Assembly (NCBI GenBank): GCA_013398615.1
Contig: VZSR01002395.1
Location: 1,179,064 to 1,243,063 of the forward strand
Direction: 5' to 3'
Length of the DNA stretch: 64,000 bases
Source of the DNA: Brachypodius melanocephalos
Lineage: Eukaryota > Chordata > Aves > Passeriformes > Pycnonotidae
The notes beneath the pieces are model-generated. The model was not told where the DNA came from. It saw nothing but the letters and a program-made list of their open reading frames with translations, and ran no database searches. How positions within the stretch are numbered: position 1 is the stretch's first letter; each line of letters opens with the position of its first letter. The translations under genes were made by a program, and so were the position numbers. Below, piece by piece: positions 11,101-26,100 of the stretch.

Positions 11101-14100
11101 ACAGTCATGGAAAGGCTGTCAGTGGCCACATTCCCACTGTCACATGCACTCATGGCTACAGAATTAGTGTTCTGTCTGACACAGCAAGGCACTCAGCAGC
11201 CACACCGCCTATCCAGCATAGTTTTCAACAGTGTTCACATTTTCATTTGTCAACTAACATTTCCTAACACTATGCCAAAGTGCATTTCATTAGAGAGACC
11301 TCTGCTGTCCTCACCACGGGCACAGTGAGCAGGCAGCTCCACAGTCACTGTCAGGAGGACACAGAGCACACACAGGCACAGCTCCAGGCTAAGGCTGATG
11401 CACAGGCAGCCAGTCAAGGACAGGAGCCCACACCAGCTCCTTCCCAGCTAACAACTGCTCCCTAACAGGATTCAATCCTATGAGAAATGAAGGATGGTGA
11501 GCACAACATCAGGGAGACTAACCTCAGACTGGCCAGCACTGATACTCTTCCAAAAAACCCCAAACCCAACACAGAAAAGGCAACACATGAAGCTTGCCAT
11601 TCTCTTCACTGTTCAGGGATGAAGAAATTCCAGGCCTGGGACTGCACTTTTTCAGGCAGTTTGGGATCAAGCCTGCTATGCCACATGCACAGCTGCTTTA
11701 GTGAATGTTTAGCACAGCAGTTACTGCTCTATTTCACAGCTGCTCAGGAAAGCCAAGACAGCAGAGCAGGGAAAATCCACATTTTAAAGAATGAAATAAG
11801 GTTTCTGTTACATGGACTACATTTTTAAATGCAGATTTGGCCTAAGCCATTACTGCAGCCCTCTGCCTTTCCACAGGCTCAGTCTCTTCAGCAGCAGGAA
11901 AATTGGCTACCAATCTTTTAAATCAGATATGAAAAATGAACCAAGTTAAAAAATTTGTTTCAAGTGCAGTTACAACCAGGAAACAAGGGTTGGAACTGAC
12001 CTGGGTAACTTTTTCATTGACAAAGACATTGAAGAGTTTTAGCCATTACCAGCTGACAACTGATCATTTCTTCAAGTATAAAATCAGGAAACAGCTGAAA
12101 ATGGCTTTTTTCTGTAACAACTGAGAACACGTTTAAAATCTTATTATGGACAAAAACAGGGAAGCATGAAATGGATGCTTTTAAAAGGCAGATACACAGT
12201 TCAGCTGAAAGAGGATTTCTGCACCTCTGTGCAACTCTTCATTAAAAGTTAAGCCTTTCTGACTAGGAAAGCACATCAATACTCCAAACAAGTCATACCT
12301 GCTCTTCTGCTATTCTTGAGGTGTTCTGAAGTTTTATTATTGTTTTATTGAAAGCCTTCTGCATTTCTTCCATTTGTTTTCGGTACCTAAAACAAAAAGT
12401 GTTTAAGGCTGAAATATTAGTGCACAAAACTCCTCAGCTTAGATTTGGCGTCAGAAAACATGACTACACCAGCAAAAACCTTCTCTTTGTCCAAAGAGCT
12501 TTATTTAAACATCAAGCGGTACCTGCTTTTAAGTTGCACAAATAAAACAGATGTGCCTTTTGTTTTCTTTCCCCCAAGGTTATGGTCAAATCTATTTCAA
12601 CACCTTCAAGCTTAGTGCCAATTTACTGAATTCACTCTGCACAGTAACTGTGAGCCCCTTCCTTAGAAGCAATTCTGAAATGGGTACATCTCCCCACTAT
12701 CCTGTAGCTAAGGAACACCACAGATAAACACTCATCCTTCACAGGAAACTCTTGGTTCCCTCTCCACAGTCACTTATTCAACCAGAGTTACTACAGATAA
12801 CAGGGTACTTTAAGTGGAAACAGTTTAATAAAAAAGCCATTGTAGGCCTGTGACATTCAGTTCAACAGTAACAGAAGGATGTGCCCTTTTGTAGAAAGAA
12901 TTATGGACAGGATTAGTGTCTACATCCTGACAACACTTTATTTTTTAAAAAAAACCCACAGCAACATTCCTCCAAATAAAACAAACAGGATTTTATCTGA
13001 AATACAAAGAGGGAAGCCCTGTCTCACACAGGGCAATAACTCCAACAGCCACCTAGGCTTGGGTCCATTCCTCAGTTTTCCAGAAAGTTTAAGCTGTGAT
13101 TTGCCCTCTGCTGAAATTCCCCTGTACATCACGGGCTGGACTCTCACCAACCCTCCTCAGCCTCACCTCTGACTGAGCTCCTCCAAGTAGCGGCTGCTGA
13201 GGGACATGTTGACTTCCAGGGCCTTGATGCGGTTGTTGAGGCGCATGAAGACGGATTCCTTCTGGTTGGATCCGTGCACGAGGTTCCCGTTGGCATAGCC
13301 CAGCTCTGTGGAGTTCTGCAGCTCAGCATAGAAATCCGTGGCTGTTCTCTGCGGGCCCCCCGAGCCCGGAATGGCCAGCAGAGCTTCTTCTGCTGCCTGC
13401 TCGTCCTCCTTGGCCTCGGCAGAGACAGGAGCCTCGGCAGGAGGCACAAGAGGTCTCTGCACCTCTGGAGTGCTCTCCTTGCCTTCCACTGCCTCGCTGG
13501 CTGCTATGGTCACTGTGCTTTCAGGCTGCACAACAGTCTCTGTAGGCTTTGCAATCGCTGGAGTAACAACAGTCTCTCTTGTGCTCATCTCCATTACCTC
13601 AGTGGCCACAATGCTCTCGGGGCTTTCTTCTACAACTGAGCTCTCAGCCTTCTCCATTTCAGTGCTGGGCTCTGGGACATCCACCTGGGGAGTCACCCTC
13701 GGTGCTACCTGGCCTGAGTCTTCTTTTGGAGGCTCCAGCACCACGTCTGCTGTGGGGGATGGCTTCACTTCAGAAGTAACTTCTAGGAGGAGGGACTGAG
13801 AGACAGTTTGAGGATGGCTTGGCTCCAGCTCAATGGACTCTGTGGTCTCATTACTGATCTCCTCATGGACTGCACTGAAGTCAACTGCAATAACAGACCC
13901 AGGGGGCTTCTCAGCTTTGCTGTCCAATTGCTCAGGCAGAGGCTCCTCTGCTGCAGGCTGGGCAGATTCAGTCAGAGCTGGCTGTGGCTGCTGCACATCC
14001 ACGGGGTAAGGTGGCCTCTCCTCAGCTCCAGTTTTACTGTGCTGCCGATGCACGGCTGCTGCAACTGAGCACCACTTCAACAGGTACTCTGAGAAGGTGG

Positions 14101-17100
14101 AAATACAGCACACTGCTGCCATGTCACAGCAGTACCTCTCTGTCTCCAGCTCGAACCAGGCTGCTGCTTCCTCTTCCTGCTCATCACTGGACAGCAAAGT
14201 TACTGTGGACTGGCTTGTATCCTCTTCATACTCTTGCACTAGCTGAACAATTGGGCTTTCTTTAGTCAAATCCACCATTAATTGCTCTTTCTCTATCTGT
14301 GGAATATCTGTAGTAACAAGTCTACAACAGAGTTAAAGACAAGGCGTTAATTCAACAGTTTTACATCCCTGCTGTAGAAGACTGTGAAAATAGTCCTTCA
14401 GAAAATTAGCAAAGCTTAGTCCAAGGACCAAAGGCCAGTTTTGAGACAGAAATTTGGCAAGCCAGTATTTTCAGTGATTTTCAGTCTCAAAAGGCAAACA
14501 AATAATTTCAACCCCTGCCTCGTAAACAGCAAGCCTTCTCAATTAAATATTGCCCCTTCCCTCACCCCTGAAAACAGTCAACAGTTCAAATCCCCCTTTT
14601 TACACAGCAAGCATCTTACTCTGCTGATGCAATCCTCAAATGCAAGAATCACAACATCCCCACTGACCTTCCTCAGTCTCACAGCAACAGTGACGGAAAA
14701 CCATAAAGCCACTGAACACAGCACAAGTCATGTCTTAACACTTAAGAGGCAAGGTCTTAGCCTTAAGCAGCCTAATTATCAGCAATTGTAATCAACTGAA
14801 AAACAACAGAATCTATACAGAACTTCTCAAGCTCACTCTGTACATTTGCATACACGTTTTCATTAAGGGCAGTCTATCAAAGTATAAGCTTCTAAACCAG
14901 AATTTTGTCAATATAATTTAACTAAAGTTTCAGCAATACAATTTACTTTCCTAATTAGTCTCCCTTGCAAGAGACCACAAAACCTGGACCACTATTAAGC
15001 CAGTTTCTGTGTCAAAACAAAACACACCACAGTGGAAATAGCTATAATAGACAGTAACTAAAACACTAAATTTCTCTGGTTAGTGTCTTTACCACGCTAT
15101 AGATTTTATCAAATACTGGCTTCTTCCCTTGTTTAAGTCTGCATGCCATACCTGAGCATTCTACTACCAAGGACTGCAGACTGGCACATGTTTGTCTCTA
15201 CTTGGGGCACATTACAAAAACCCCAAGAGCCATCACTTACTCTGGTGAAGGAACAGGTGTTGGTTCAGGCAGTCTTGGTGCAGCTGTTGAAGTTGCAGGG
15301 GTGGCAGTGACATTTTCAGACACACTTTTGTTCCCAGCTGCTGGAAGGAGGAAAATGTGAAACGTGGAAATTCAGGAATCATCTTTGTTTTCAACAAATT
15401 CTGAGGTCTGGGTTTATTATTGGTGGGGGGTTTTTTATTATTAACTTTGCTACCAAATTAATTGCAGATGTCAACCAAAGTTATCTGAATGAAGTGCTAC
15501 TGACAGCTTATGAGTATGATGTTGTGGACAGTCCCAAAATACTTCCAGAAAGAAGCAGCAAGGTAGGACTTTACAACTTCAGCTGGGTGACACAGAGTAA
15601 AGATCTCTAAATAAAGCATATGTGCCATCTTTGTATGGGTTTTCTTCTCAACAAATTCATCAGCTTTGTTCCACTTTTCACAGTCACTAGGTTCTATGGC
15701 ACTAATCAGGTGTGCCACAAAAGGTGAAAAAAGTTATTTAAACCATCATAGATCAACTCCTCACACACACACCCACAAAAAAAAATTAACAAAGAAATGC
15801 AAACTTTCCAGAATGCTTTGCATCTGAAAAAACTACAGCACCTTCAGTTTCAGATGAGTCTTCAGTTTTGGCTCCAAGCATATTAGCAGCAATGTTCACC
15901 ATGCTTAGGATAGCATCTAAAAGAGACAACAACTATTCAACAAGGGCACTCAGAAGGCCCAGAGACCAGCAGCACTGAGAAATTTGCTATTTTGCAACAC
16001 TTGCTTGAAAGGAATCAGTGTAAGGACATAGTATCTGGTGATTCTGTTACACTGGAAGCAGCTGTTTCTTTTAAAGGCAAGTGTATAAACTAGGAACTTG
16101 TATTTGAAAACCTGTACCATAACATCCACAGGTCTGGCTTACACACAGATTTAAGGACCTGTTAAGTAGAACAGTTCCTCTTCCCTCTGAATTCACACAG
16201 GTAAATTCCAAGAGGGCCTGCTCTACATCAGCACAGATATTAAATACAGCTACTCTTTGGTCTTGATATTGACAACAAACATCACTGCCAGGGCTTTTTA
16301 GAAGGGGAGGAACAGCTAAAGAGCACTCCATTGTAAACACACAGAAGCTGGCTTGATTGTGCCCGTTTCTCCCCCACCCACCATGCATGTTACATGGCCA
16401 AAATCATCATGTTAGAGGCATTTTAGCAGCAGTGACAAGTTCCTTGGGCTCCAGGAAGTTGTGTTCAAAACTTCGGTTCTGCCTTTCCTCCAGAACATGT
16501 CAGAAGCTGCATTCCTGATTCATGTTGATTTATCTGGGTTTGTATAATGCAAAAAGCCAGGAGATGCTAAACTTGAGCTATGGTTTCTTATGAAAAATGA
16601 GAAAATGAGGGACAATTCAGAGTTGGTATGGAAGTTTTAAATGTGGGAGAATGGCAGGAGAGAGAACAGTGAGCCACCCTCAAAGGTTCAGACTCATGGA
16701 AGACTGCAGAATGCTTCTTTTGAGATTAAATGCCTGAGAAGCCTCCATCTCCTCCTCAGAGGACTCTCTCACTCTCCATTTAAGATGCAAAATGGAAAAC
16801 TGTCACATTTGCCTACGTGCATATGAAAAAACACCACCAAAAACAACACCCACAAAACTCTTTGCCTTCCAAAAGAGGAGCACTGACCACCCTGACAGAG
16901 AGGAAAGGTCTCAGTAACAAAACCCACCAGCCAGAACTAAATCTTGGCCACTGCAATGTTTCAGTGAGTGCATTAGAGAGACAGCTGAGCACAATCAGCA
17001 ACAGGTGTTTCAAATCTTTTAATCTTAGCTTTAGTAGTCTAAAAATTTAAATGGAAAGTCACAGCATTTTTCAGACAGTGAATATAAACTTGTAATACTG

Positions 17101-20100
17101 CCCTTGCAGGCAGATCATGTGAATATGCATCACCAAGATAGCCTGAAGACAAAGTTTGGAAGTCACAAATAAGAGATAAGCAGTGTCAGGGAAGAATTTA
17201 CTGCTTTATCTCATCTGTGAGAGGCACACATTTAGAAAGAAACTGCCTTTTCCACTATCTATTTCCCTTTTGAAAACTGTTCTAAGCTGTGAATATTCCT
17301 AGCCATGACCTTATTCTCAGGAGACAACAATGTTCTGGGAAAAAGTACCTTTGATCCACTACAGGATGAAAGCAAAGCCTGACTCCAAACAGCATTAACT
17401 GAGTGCAAATCTGCACTAGAATAACAAATCTTCATTAGCTGTGAGAGAAGGAAGAGCGGTACAGTGCTAGAGCTCCTTAGGAAATGGTATGTGGAGCTGA
17501 TACTACCCTGAATAATTCAGCAGTGAAGAATACCAATAAAAGTGAATATTCAAGGATTCTCAGCCAAACAAACCCTACACACTGAGGTTTTCCAATGGGA
17601 AAAGTGAGAGGAGACCGTCAAGAACACTTAGTGCTCTCAAAAAAATACACAGCCCTTATGAATAACATAAGTTACAGTATTTACATAAAGCCTTCTCAGA
17701 AACAGCATTCTCTATCCTTCCCTCCCCCTAAACTTGTACAAAGTACATCTTTATATTGCCACCTCTAAGTTAAGCATTTTAATTAAATGCAGATTTCCAA
17801 CTTCCAAATTATAAAGGTTCCACAACACTTTAGTACTGGCCATTTACAGCTCTATGCAACTTTTACATGAATTTCAGTACTCAGTATCTTTAAGTACAGA
17901 AAACAAGTTTCCACAAAATAGATATGCTTACAAATTTCAGAACACTAAGAACAATCCCCCAACTCCAAATTTTTAATTATTCCTATGAAACTGAAGAAGA
18001 ATCACAAACTGTTTCAGCAGAATATGAAAGTTGTAGATGTTCCATTACAAAATGTCATTCCACTTTCAATTAACACATTTTATTTTAAGCACAGGAATAA
18101 CTTTTTCTAATAAATCATACTCACTTGTAGCAGAACCAAGAAGATTTTTTGAAGATTTTTCTTCCCCTGTGTTATAATCCAATAGATAATCTATGTATAA
18201 AGAAGAATAACTCGTGACTATTAAAATTTAATCTGTCATGGGCAAAGAATATAAACCTCAAGATTTAACATGTCATTCAGTGATGTTAACTTGACAATGT
18301 GAAAATAAAACTACAGAAAACTTGAGGTCATACTACAAACTGAAATGGACACTAAGAATAGAACTGTTTTGTGTGAGCTGCTTTATTTTAGTAATCCTTT
18401 CCTATGTCAGCACATGAAGAAATTCTCTATTCTGCCGAGTAAAACAGAGACTTAATAGGATCATTTTAAATTAATCCCCTACACATAGCTACATTTAAAC
18501 ACATTGTTTAAAATTTCAAAGATTTGTCAGAAAAACCCAGAAATGCTGCAGCACTATCAACAAGTGAATTTAACAGTCAAATCTTTCATCATATGCAGGA
18601 AGTGATGAGCCACCAAGACCAGCACAAGAGCTGCCTGAATGGCTAAAAATGCACAAAGTATTTGCTTACCATAATCTTCATCAAACATTTCTTGTCGTTC
18701 AGACTGATACTGAGAATCAGCTATTTCTTCATACTCTTCAACCATGCTAGTACCAAATACTCTACAATCAAAGTTGTAAAATAAAATCCTAATATTAGGA
18801 ATTATGTCATATAATTGATAAGCAGTATTACCTTTATGTAACAAGTAAATTAGATACAGTAGTTGCAGTCAGTTAAGCAAGATCAAGGAGCAGAGATGTT
18901 TATTTTCTCTAAGGTGTATCTCTAAAGAACTGAAACAAGATCCTGTTTCTCATTCTAACTCCAAAGAGTCTTTTCTTCCTTTTAAACTCACACCTAGACT
19001 TCCTTGTCTTTGGCTGTCCATCAGCTCTTACACCTCCTCTTCAGCATCACCTTTGACTTGCTTTAGGTTTATCTATTGAGAACTACCTCACTTTGCATCC
19101 CACATGCTCTTTGACCTCTTCTGCCAAAATTAAACTAAATCGATCCAATTTAAAGCAGTCTTGTGAAATAAAAACATGGTTTGACTTCTAACACTAGAGA
19201 ACTCCCACATTCAAAACCTGTTTTTTAGGAGCAGTACAGAGGCTGATGGTTCTCTGGATTACAAATTCACAAGTGTTTCTTGTCAGCTCTTGCAAGCACA
19301 CCTGACTGCCTGTACCTGTGGTGCCAAACAACACAGCAGCTTCCAAAAAGCACACACCACACCTGCTCCTCTTAGTTCACCACTTGTTCCCTGTTTTGCT
19401 TGGTCAGCCTTGAAATGCTCGTATCTTGCTCTAAAGCTGCTCAAGGCTCCTGTTTCCTCCTCCCCTCCCCCTGCAAAGATAAACTATTCCTTACATACTG
19501 GAGAAGCAAATAAAAAGACTCAAAGCTTCTTTAAACAGATGTGAAAGACACTACACAGCAGGCAGGTCAGGCAACTACTTCAATCCACAATACTTACAAG
19601 TAACTGCAACAGAAAATTGGAATTGTTGCCCAACTATTCTAAAAACACACTCGTCCTCACTTCAAGGAGGTAGAAAGACTAAGCAAAACACAAAGTATTA
19701 CCTTATAAGACTTAAAGGACAAAAATGTTCTGATCCAAAGTGTGATATCAACTCCACCTAAAGAATAGAAGGTACTTAAAATAAAACTCCAAAGACCCAG
19801 AGAGCCAAAAGCTCATTTAACACAAACATTCAATCTTGAAATTGCAAGTTTTGTTTACTCCGGGGAGTTGCAGATTGCCCACAGCAGAGAAGCCCAGATT
19901 TATTCTTGCCATGCATTAAAGAGCTGAGCCACAGCAGAACACCCCCAGCCCCATGCATCCATCACTCCAAAGGAAGAGGTTGCTAACCTTTATGTACTTG
20001 ATGAACATCTGAAGCGAGAGAGAGGAAAGGAGAAAAAAAAAAAAAAGTAGATGTCAGTACAAAGGCTGAACACATGCCACAGGCAACTACAGAGTCCTGC

Positions 20101-23100
20101 TGGGTTTAATTCAGTACTATAAATGCTTAAGATGACAAGCTGGGAAGGATTAAGTTGTAATACAACTTCATCTGCCTTGGGTAGCAAGATTTCATTTAGC
20201 CCTTGTACCTTGCAGATTGAAGGTAACATGCAACAGAAGTGTTTTATTAAGCAACTGAAGTTATTCAATTTTTCAGGGCAGCATGACTGCAGATAGAATA
20301 CTGAAGTGTGTTAAATGTACTAAGTGTATTTTTTTTCTCTTAAAGAACACAGACTACAGAAAGTGACTCAAAAGGAAAAACAAACCCACGTAGCATGCAC
20401 TCTACATGTACTGCTGCTGCTCCAACTCAGTATAAAATACTTCAATTTATAGAAGCACAATTGTAAGAAATAGAGCAGCTGATGACAGACTTGGGAGCTT
20501 CAGACATTTGTGTATTTCTAGTTGCAACCTTGACTACACACTGGCATTTATTTAACCTGAATTAATTTGCAAGCATTTATTAAACCACTCTGTAGACACT
20601 GGCACTGAAGGACTGGAATAATCTGCAAGTGAGACCAAAATAAATAGTCCCACAAAAGCACGCTCACCAAAACTCCCATTGTTTTTGATACAAGTTCAGT
20701 AATCCACTTCAAAAAAATTAACTTTTGAAAGTATATTGGTCCCATTCTGTAGACCAGACATACTTAGAATTTGCTTACTTTTTGCACTGTGAAGTGAAAA
20801 TATTACAAGAACAAACCTTTGGAAATTTTACCATGCTGTAATATTCAAGACAGAGCACTGTATCCACCAAGGGATTAAGTGCTGCAGCATCTACAAGAAT
20901 TCTGCAACTTCACTGACAATGGCAGCTACCTTAAGGCATTAATTCAGTCAGAAAACAGAATTAAAAATAAATCTCTCTTCTGTGACTCATGCAGAATTTC
21001 TGGGTAAAGAAGTTAGACAATTATCACTCATAGCTACTTCTTCATAAAAGCACAAAGCATAATTAAGGAGCACAAACGAAATTTTTTTTGGCAGTACCAT
21101 AACTGGAAGATAACACATCACTGAGGAGGACCTAAAAGGTCTGTATTTTGAATTTAAACCTTCACTACAACCCAGTATTTCCACAGAAGCTTTTATCCAA
21201 GTTCAAGTACCACATTAATTATTTATGCAGTTTTATTCCCTTTGAGTCTCCTGAGTAAAGATAGCTTAATGCAAACTATTTTGAAGGTGGTAGTATCATG
21301 GCAATGCTCCAGTAGCAGTGAGCATAAATAATTTGCCTGAGTCAGAATTATGATTGAATAACCACAAAACTGCACTTGGAGTCCATTAATGAGAACCAAG
21401 ATGCAACCACTTACACTTGCAAGATTCCCTGAAGTGTACAGCACAACATGGTACAAAAATTTCAAGGTATATTCTGATCTGTGCTCCAGAGACTGAGTGT
21501 GCAGTGTGTGTATATATGCACATATATCTAAAGAGATAGATATAGATATATGTATATGTTTGTAAAGCAGGCATAGCCAAGAAACAAAATAGGTTGAGAT
21601 TCTTCTGATCTTACATTCAGGAGTCAGTTGGTTAAGTCCAATAGAACTTTGTCTAGATTTTCCTTAATTCAGGTTATCAGCTAAGTATGTACTTGGACCC
21701 AAAGGGCTTCCCAAGAGCCTCTCAATTACCAAATGAGCAAGGTAATAAGGTCACAACTGTGACAAGGATTTAGCACCCAGACAATCCCAGCTGGGGCCAC
21801 TAATTAACCACGGGCAATTAATGGGAAGGCATGCTTTGATAGCACACTTCTTGGGATGCTGTTAACAGAGGAAACCCAGCAAACCCCTCCTTCCCTGAGG
21901 AGCATGGATGCTTTTGCATTATTGAGTTACCTTCACATATTTTGCATACATCTGTTCATCCAGAGGAAAGCTCTGGACATTCCTTTCATCTCTGGCATGG
22001 AAAGTACCTAATTTAATCCATTTGTTTGTTGGATACCTAGAAAGGAAACAACAGAGTCAGGTAATGAAATTCAGGAACTCACTGTTTACAGATATTTCCT
22101 TAAGTCTCTCCTAATACCTTTCCAGAGCAGAAATACATTTTGTTCTTTCCAGCTGCAAGGCAGCAGCAATGTTCCCAACCCAAAACCTCAGCAGGACCTT
22201 CACACAATGCCAGCAGTGTGCAAGTCCTTGAAGCACAAAAACCCAGGCTTATCCAATCACTGAAATTCAGCCAGTCTACAGTGAAGCCACACAGATGAAC
22301 ACAGATGAACACAGATGAACACAGATGAACACAGATGAACACAGATGAACACAGATGAACACAGATACAGGTTGTGCTACTGTAAGCAGGCCACAGAAAA
22401 CTGAGCCAAGCACAGCTAGAAGTGCACAACAGATCAAGTGTTCAAAGTCTAACCCTATCTGCTTTAGGCATCCAAGAAGAAAAGGAGTTCTTCTGATGCC
22501 CTTTGAATGTCTGCTCACTCACATAGAATTATCTGCTCACTCCAGAAAGCAGTGGGAGCACAGCACTGCCTAAACCACCACGAAGCTACCCCCTAAAGCA
22601 GCCATCTGGCCAATCTCTGGCACTCTCACCCCCTTCCAATTTCTCAGTGGTGTACTACTCTTTTTTTCCTTTTTGAATAATTTGTGGGGTTTTGGACAGA
22701 GTTCAGCATTGAAGACAGCTCAAACCATGTGAAAATGGTCTGAGTGATGTGGGAGAGCCCACAACCTCAGTACCGTTTTATTAACTTTATAATTTGCCAG
22801 AATTTTATAATCTGCCATCCACTACCCAGCTACTGTATAAATTCTGCTCCTCAATAAATTTTTCTCATTTAATTCTTAAGGTGGCAAAGGAAAAAAACTG
22901 CTAGCAACTGACAATATACACAAAGAAAAACCACGTGACTTCACATTACATTACACTTTGCATAATAACAAGCATACACAGATCACGCTTCATAAAGCCT
23001 TGCATCTAATAATTATTTCATTTTTTCATTCAGAAGGATAAATTTAGGTAACTTACCTGTCACTAATTGACACCAGAAAGTCTTTAGGAGTGGAAGAGAA

Positions 23101-26100
23101 TAATTCATGATTTGCAATGTCAAACTGCTTTACTTGCACTGGTTCACAGAGTTCAACAACAAACCTTAGAGACAAAAAGTAGATTTTTTTAAAGAAAAGA
23201 CTTTTCTTTCTGCAGTCACAATCTTCAGCCTTTCACCTCATTATGACATCCTTCACTGGGTATAAGGAGGACACCACAAAAATGTACCATAAGAACCATT
23301 GGTGGTGTTTTTGTGAACATCTACTTTAATAAATCTAGGTAGCACCTGCAGCTACAAGAGTTTAATCCACCTTCTAATCAAAGGCATCAAATCACAGAAC
23401 TAAAAACTAAGGAGAGCAAACGTAATTTAAATCACTTCTGAAGTACCAATTAAAGTAAAATCTGTTCAACTACCCTACAGTTATTTGACAGTCAGGGAAA
23501 GAAACCAAGAATCTTTATTTGAATGCTCAAGTGCTTTATTTGCCGCAAGATAATTATGCAAAACTTACACACATTAAGATAAATAAAAGTATTGCCTTAA
23601 TATTACTTCTCAATACCAGACATAGATTTCTATGGAAGACATAATAAACCATCTTGTCCTAATTCTGTCACAGCTCCTCACACACCCATTCCAAGGAACA
23701 ACACACCAAGGTCAAGTCAGTCCCAGAGCAAGGGAAAACTGTAATCACTCCTGCCACAAACATGAACCTCAGGAACTTACCAGATCTTAGTACTGCAAGG
23801 ATTGAGCATATAAAGGTCCATGTTTTCCATCAAAATAGCTGAAGTGCTCTGTAGAAAGAAAAAAAATAGTATTTTAAATTGCATGGTAGATACCAACAGC
23901 ATCAAGGATTTTTCCCTCTTTCCAACAGTAAGTTTGAAACTGGATTTGTAGACTGGTATCAAGTTTCACTGAGCAAGACAATTATCCAGGACACAGCGTG
24001 CCATACTTTGGGGCAATCATGGATTATTTACTGTGGTGAGCTCTTTAATATACCTCTGTTCAGCTGTTCAGTTTCTGTAGGAAGTAGACTCTGCTACCCT
24101 TTTCTGAATTCACTTAAAAAGACATCAAGTTCTATAGCAATCCCTCTTAAAAAAAAGCACTGATCACTGTTTATATCCTATTTTTATAAATCAAAATCCC
24201 AATAAATCCAAACACAGAATAACAACTTCACAAACCAGTGTTCAGTTTTAAGTGTACTTTGTGCTACTTGTTGTGTAACAGTATACTAAAATAATGCTCA
24301 CTAATAATTCATAAATGCTTACCTTTGCCTCTGGGTTTGCTGCCAAAATTTTGGCCCCACACTCTACAGAGGCATAGTTATTCCTGTTTTTCTGGACCTT
24401 TTTAGTGGAATGCTGCCCACCAACAGCAGAAGGGTGCATTGACTGACCTAGGAAGAAGAAAATATTGCTACTATAACAAACCACACAAACAAGCAGTATT
24501 TGCACTGTCAGGGAACTTCTGCTCACTGCTTTTATATAATGCAGGCTATTAATTAGGAAGCTGCAGCAGAAAAATGAAGTTCCAGGCTGCACTCCAAACT
24601 GAGACAGTGCTGCTATTCAGCTCTAGTATGAGATGACAGTGCTCTGTATTTAGAGCAAATTAATGAATCCTGAACTTACTCTTTTCTTTCTCCACTTCCA
24701 TGACTTTCTTCTTCCATTCATCAAATGTTGGAATGTCTCCAGGGTCCTTTGGAGTTATCACTGATGTAGGGTCAATTTCTCCTGTCTTCCTAAAGTCTTT
24801 CTGCAAAAGAAAGAGCCACCAATTGTGAATATTTTTCAGGACCGACAATGAAAACAAAGATGAACTTGAAAAAACAAAGCATGCTCTGATCAAGTCAAGG
24901 GCAGACACATCATTTGCACCCATGTTAACAACTTAGAGCCAATGTAAGCAAGATCATAAGCCAGGAAAAACATGTGATGATTTTCTCTCAGAATTACAGA
25001 TTTTACTGAAATACTGGCCATTTTTGTGGCTAAGCTAAGACATTTTAAATAAAATGTAGGCCTTCTTCTCCAACACCTGCATTTTCTTCCTAATTTTTGC
25101 TTTTCCCCTTCTTCCTAATGAAGAAAGGTTTCACTGTAGCAAAGATCTTTAAACATCAATGCTTGTCATGACAGAATTCCAGAGGTTCCCTGGAATTTCT
25201 GAAATCTCAAAAACAGCAGAAAGGTTAAACATTAAAGGAACCATTTTTAAGTATCTCAGAAATAACGTTTTGGACTTGCTGACAAAGCAAAAACCCTGTC
25301 AACTAAACTGTCCATTGTTCTATTTCAAGTCTTCACTTCTCCTTTGTACAAAGATTTTCAGCACACCATCAGATGAGTGAACATTTCTTGGTAGACATTT
25401 CAAGTGTAGAGGTTATTTTGTAGAAAATCTGTTCATTTTGTAGAAAATATTTTAAAGGTAGTTGCCAAGTGACAGTTGAAACATGACCCTAAACCAGCAA
25501 AAATGGCATTGCCATGGCCTTGGTCATTCTGATTTTAAAGAGTCTTATTAAAAAACCACAAGCTTTAGGAAATACCTCACAACCAGAGCATGAAAGAAGT
25601 CATAGAGTTAAGCAGAGAAGGCCTGGCTAGCCACATACCCCAGTGTAACAAGGGCCAAGGGATACTCCTGGGACAGAATAAAAACACAGCATATATTTTA
25701 CCAGTGGTAATAATCCAACAGGGCATCACTCCTGTGTGTACTGAGGGGATACCAGCACTGCTTACCTCCCTCTTTAAGTTCTCCGAAGCATTAAGAGCAG
25801 ATTTTTGCTCATCTGCCCCCTTTTCAGCTGCTGAAACTTTGGACTCAAACTCAGATTTTGTCTTCTTTCCCTTGCCATGTGAAGATGATATGTTCTCTAT
25901 ATGTTGGCCTGCAAGGCTGGAAGTTTAAAGACTATTAGGATCTATAACATGGGGCAGCCACACGCAATATTACACACACACACACAAGGATGTGGATAAG
26001 CAAGCACATGCAAATGTTTGTTGCAAAGCCAGCACAGGAAAGAACAACTCCCTCTCAAGTATTCAGACACAATCTGCTTGCATACTCACCTCTCTGGTGG

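Noticed and set aside
13274..13799. Long plus-strand open frames opposite SUCO exon 18
   Set aside because: They are antisense shadows of a long, compositionally biased coding exon.
22100..22518. Cys/Val-rich open frames on the minus strand with repeated VFICVHLCSS
   Set aside because: They are created entirely by the 10-bp tandem repeat and lie in a SUCO intron.
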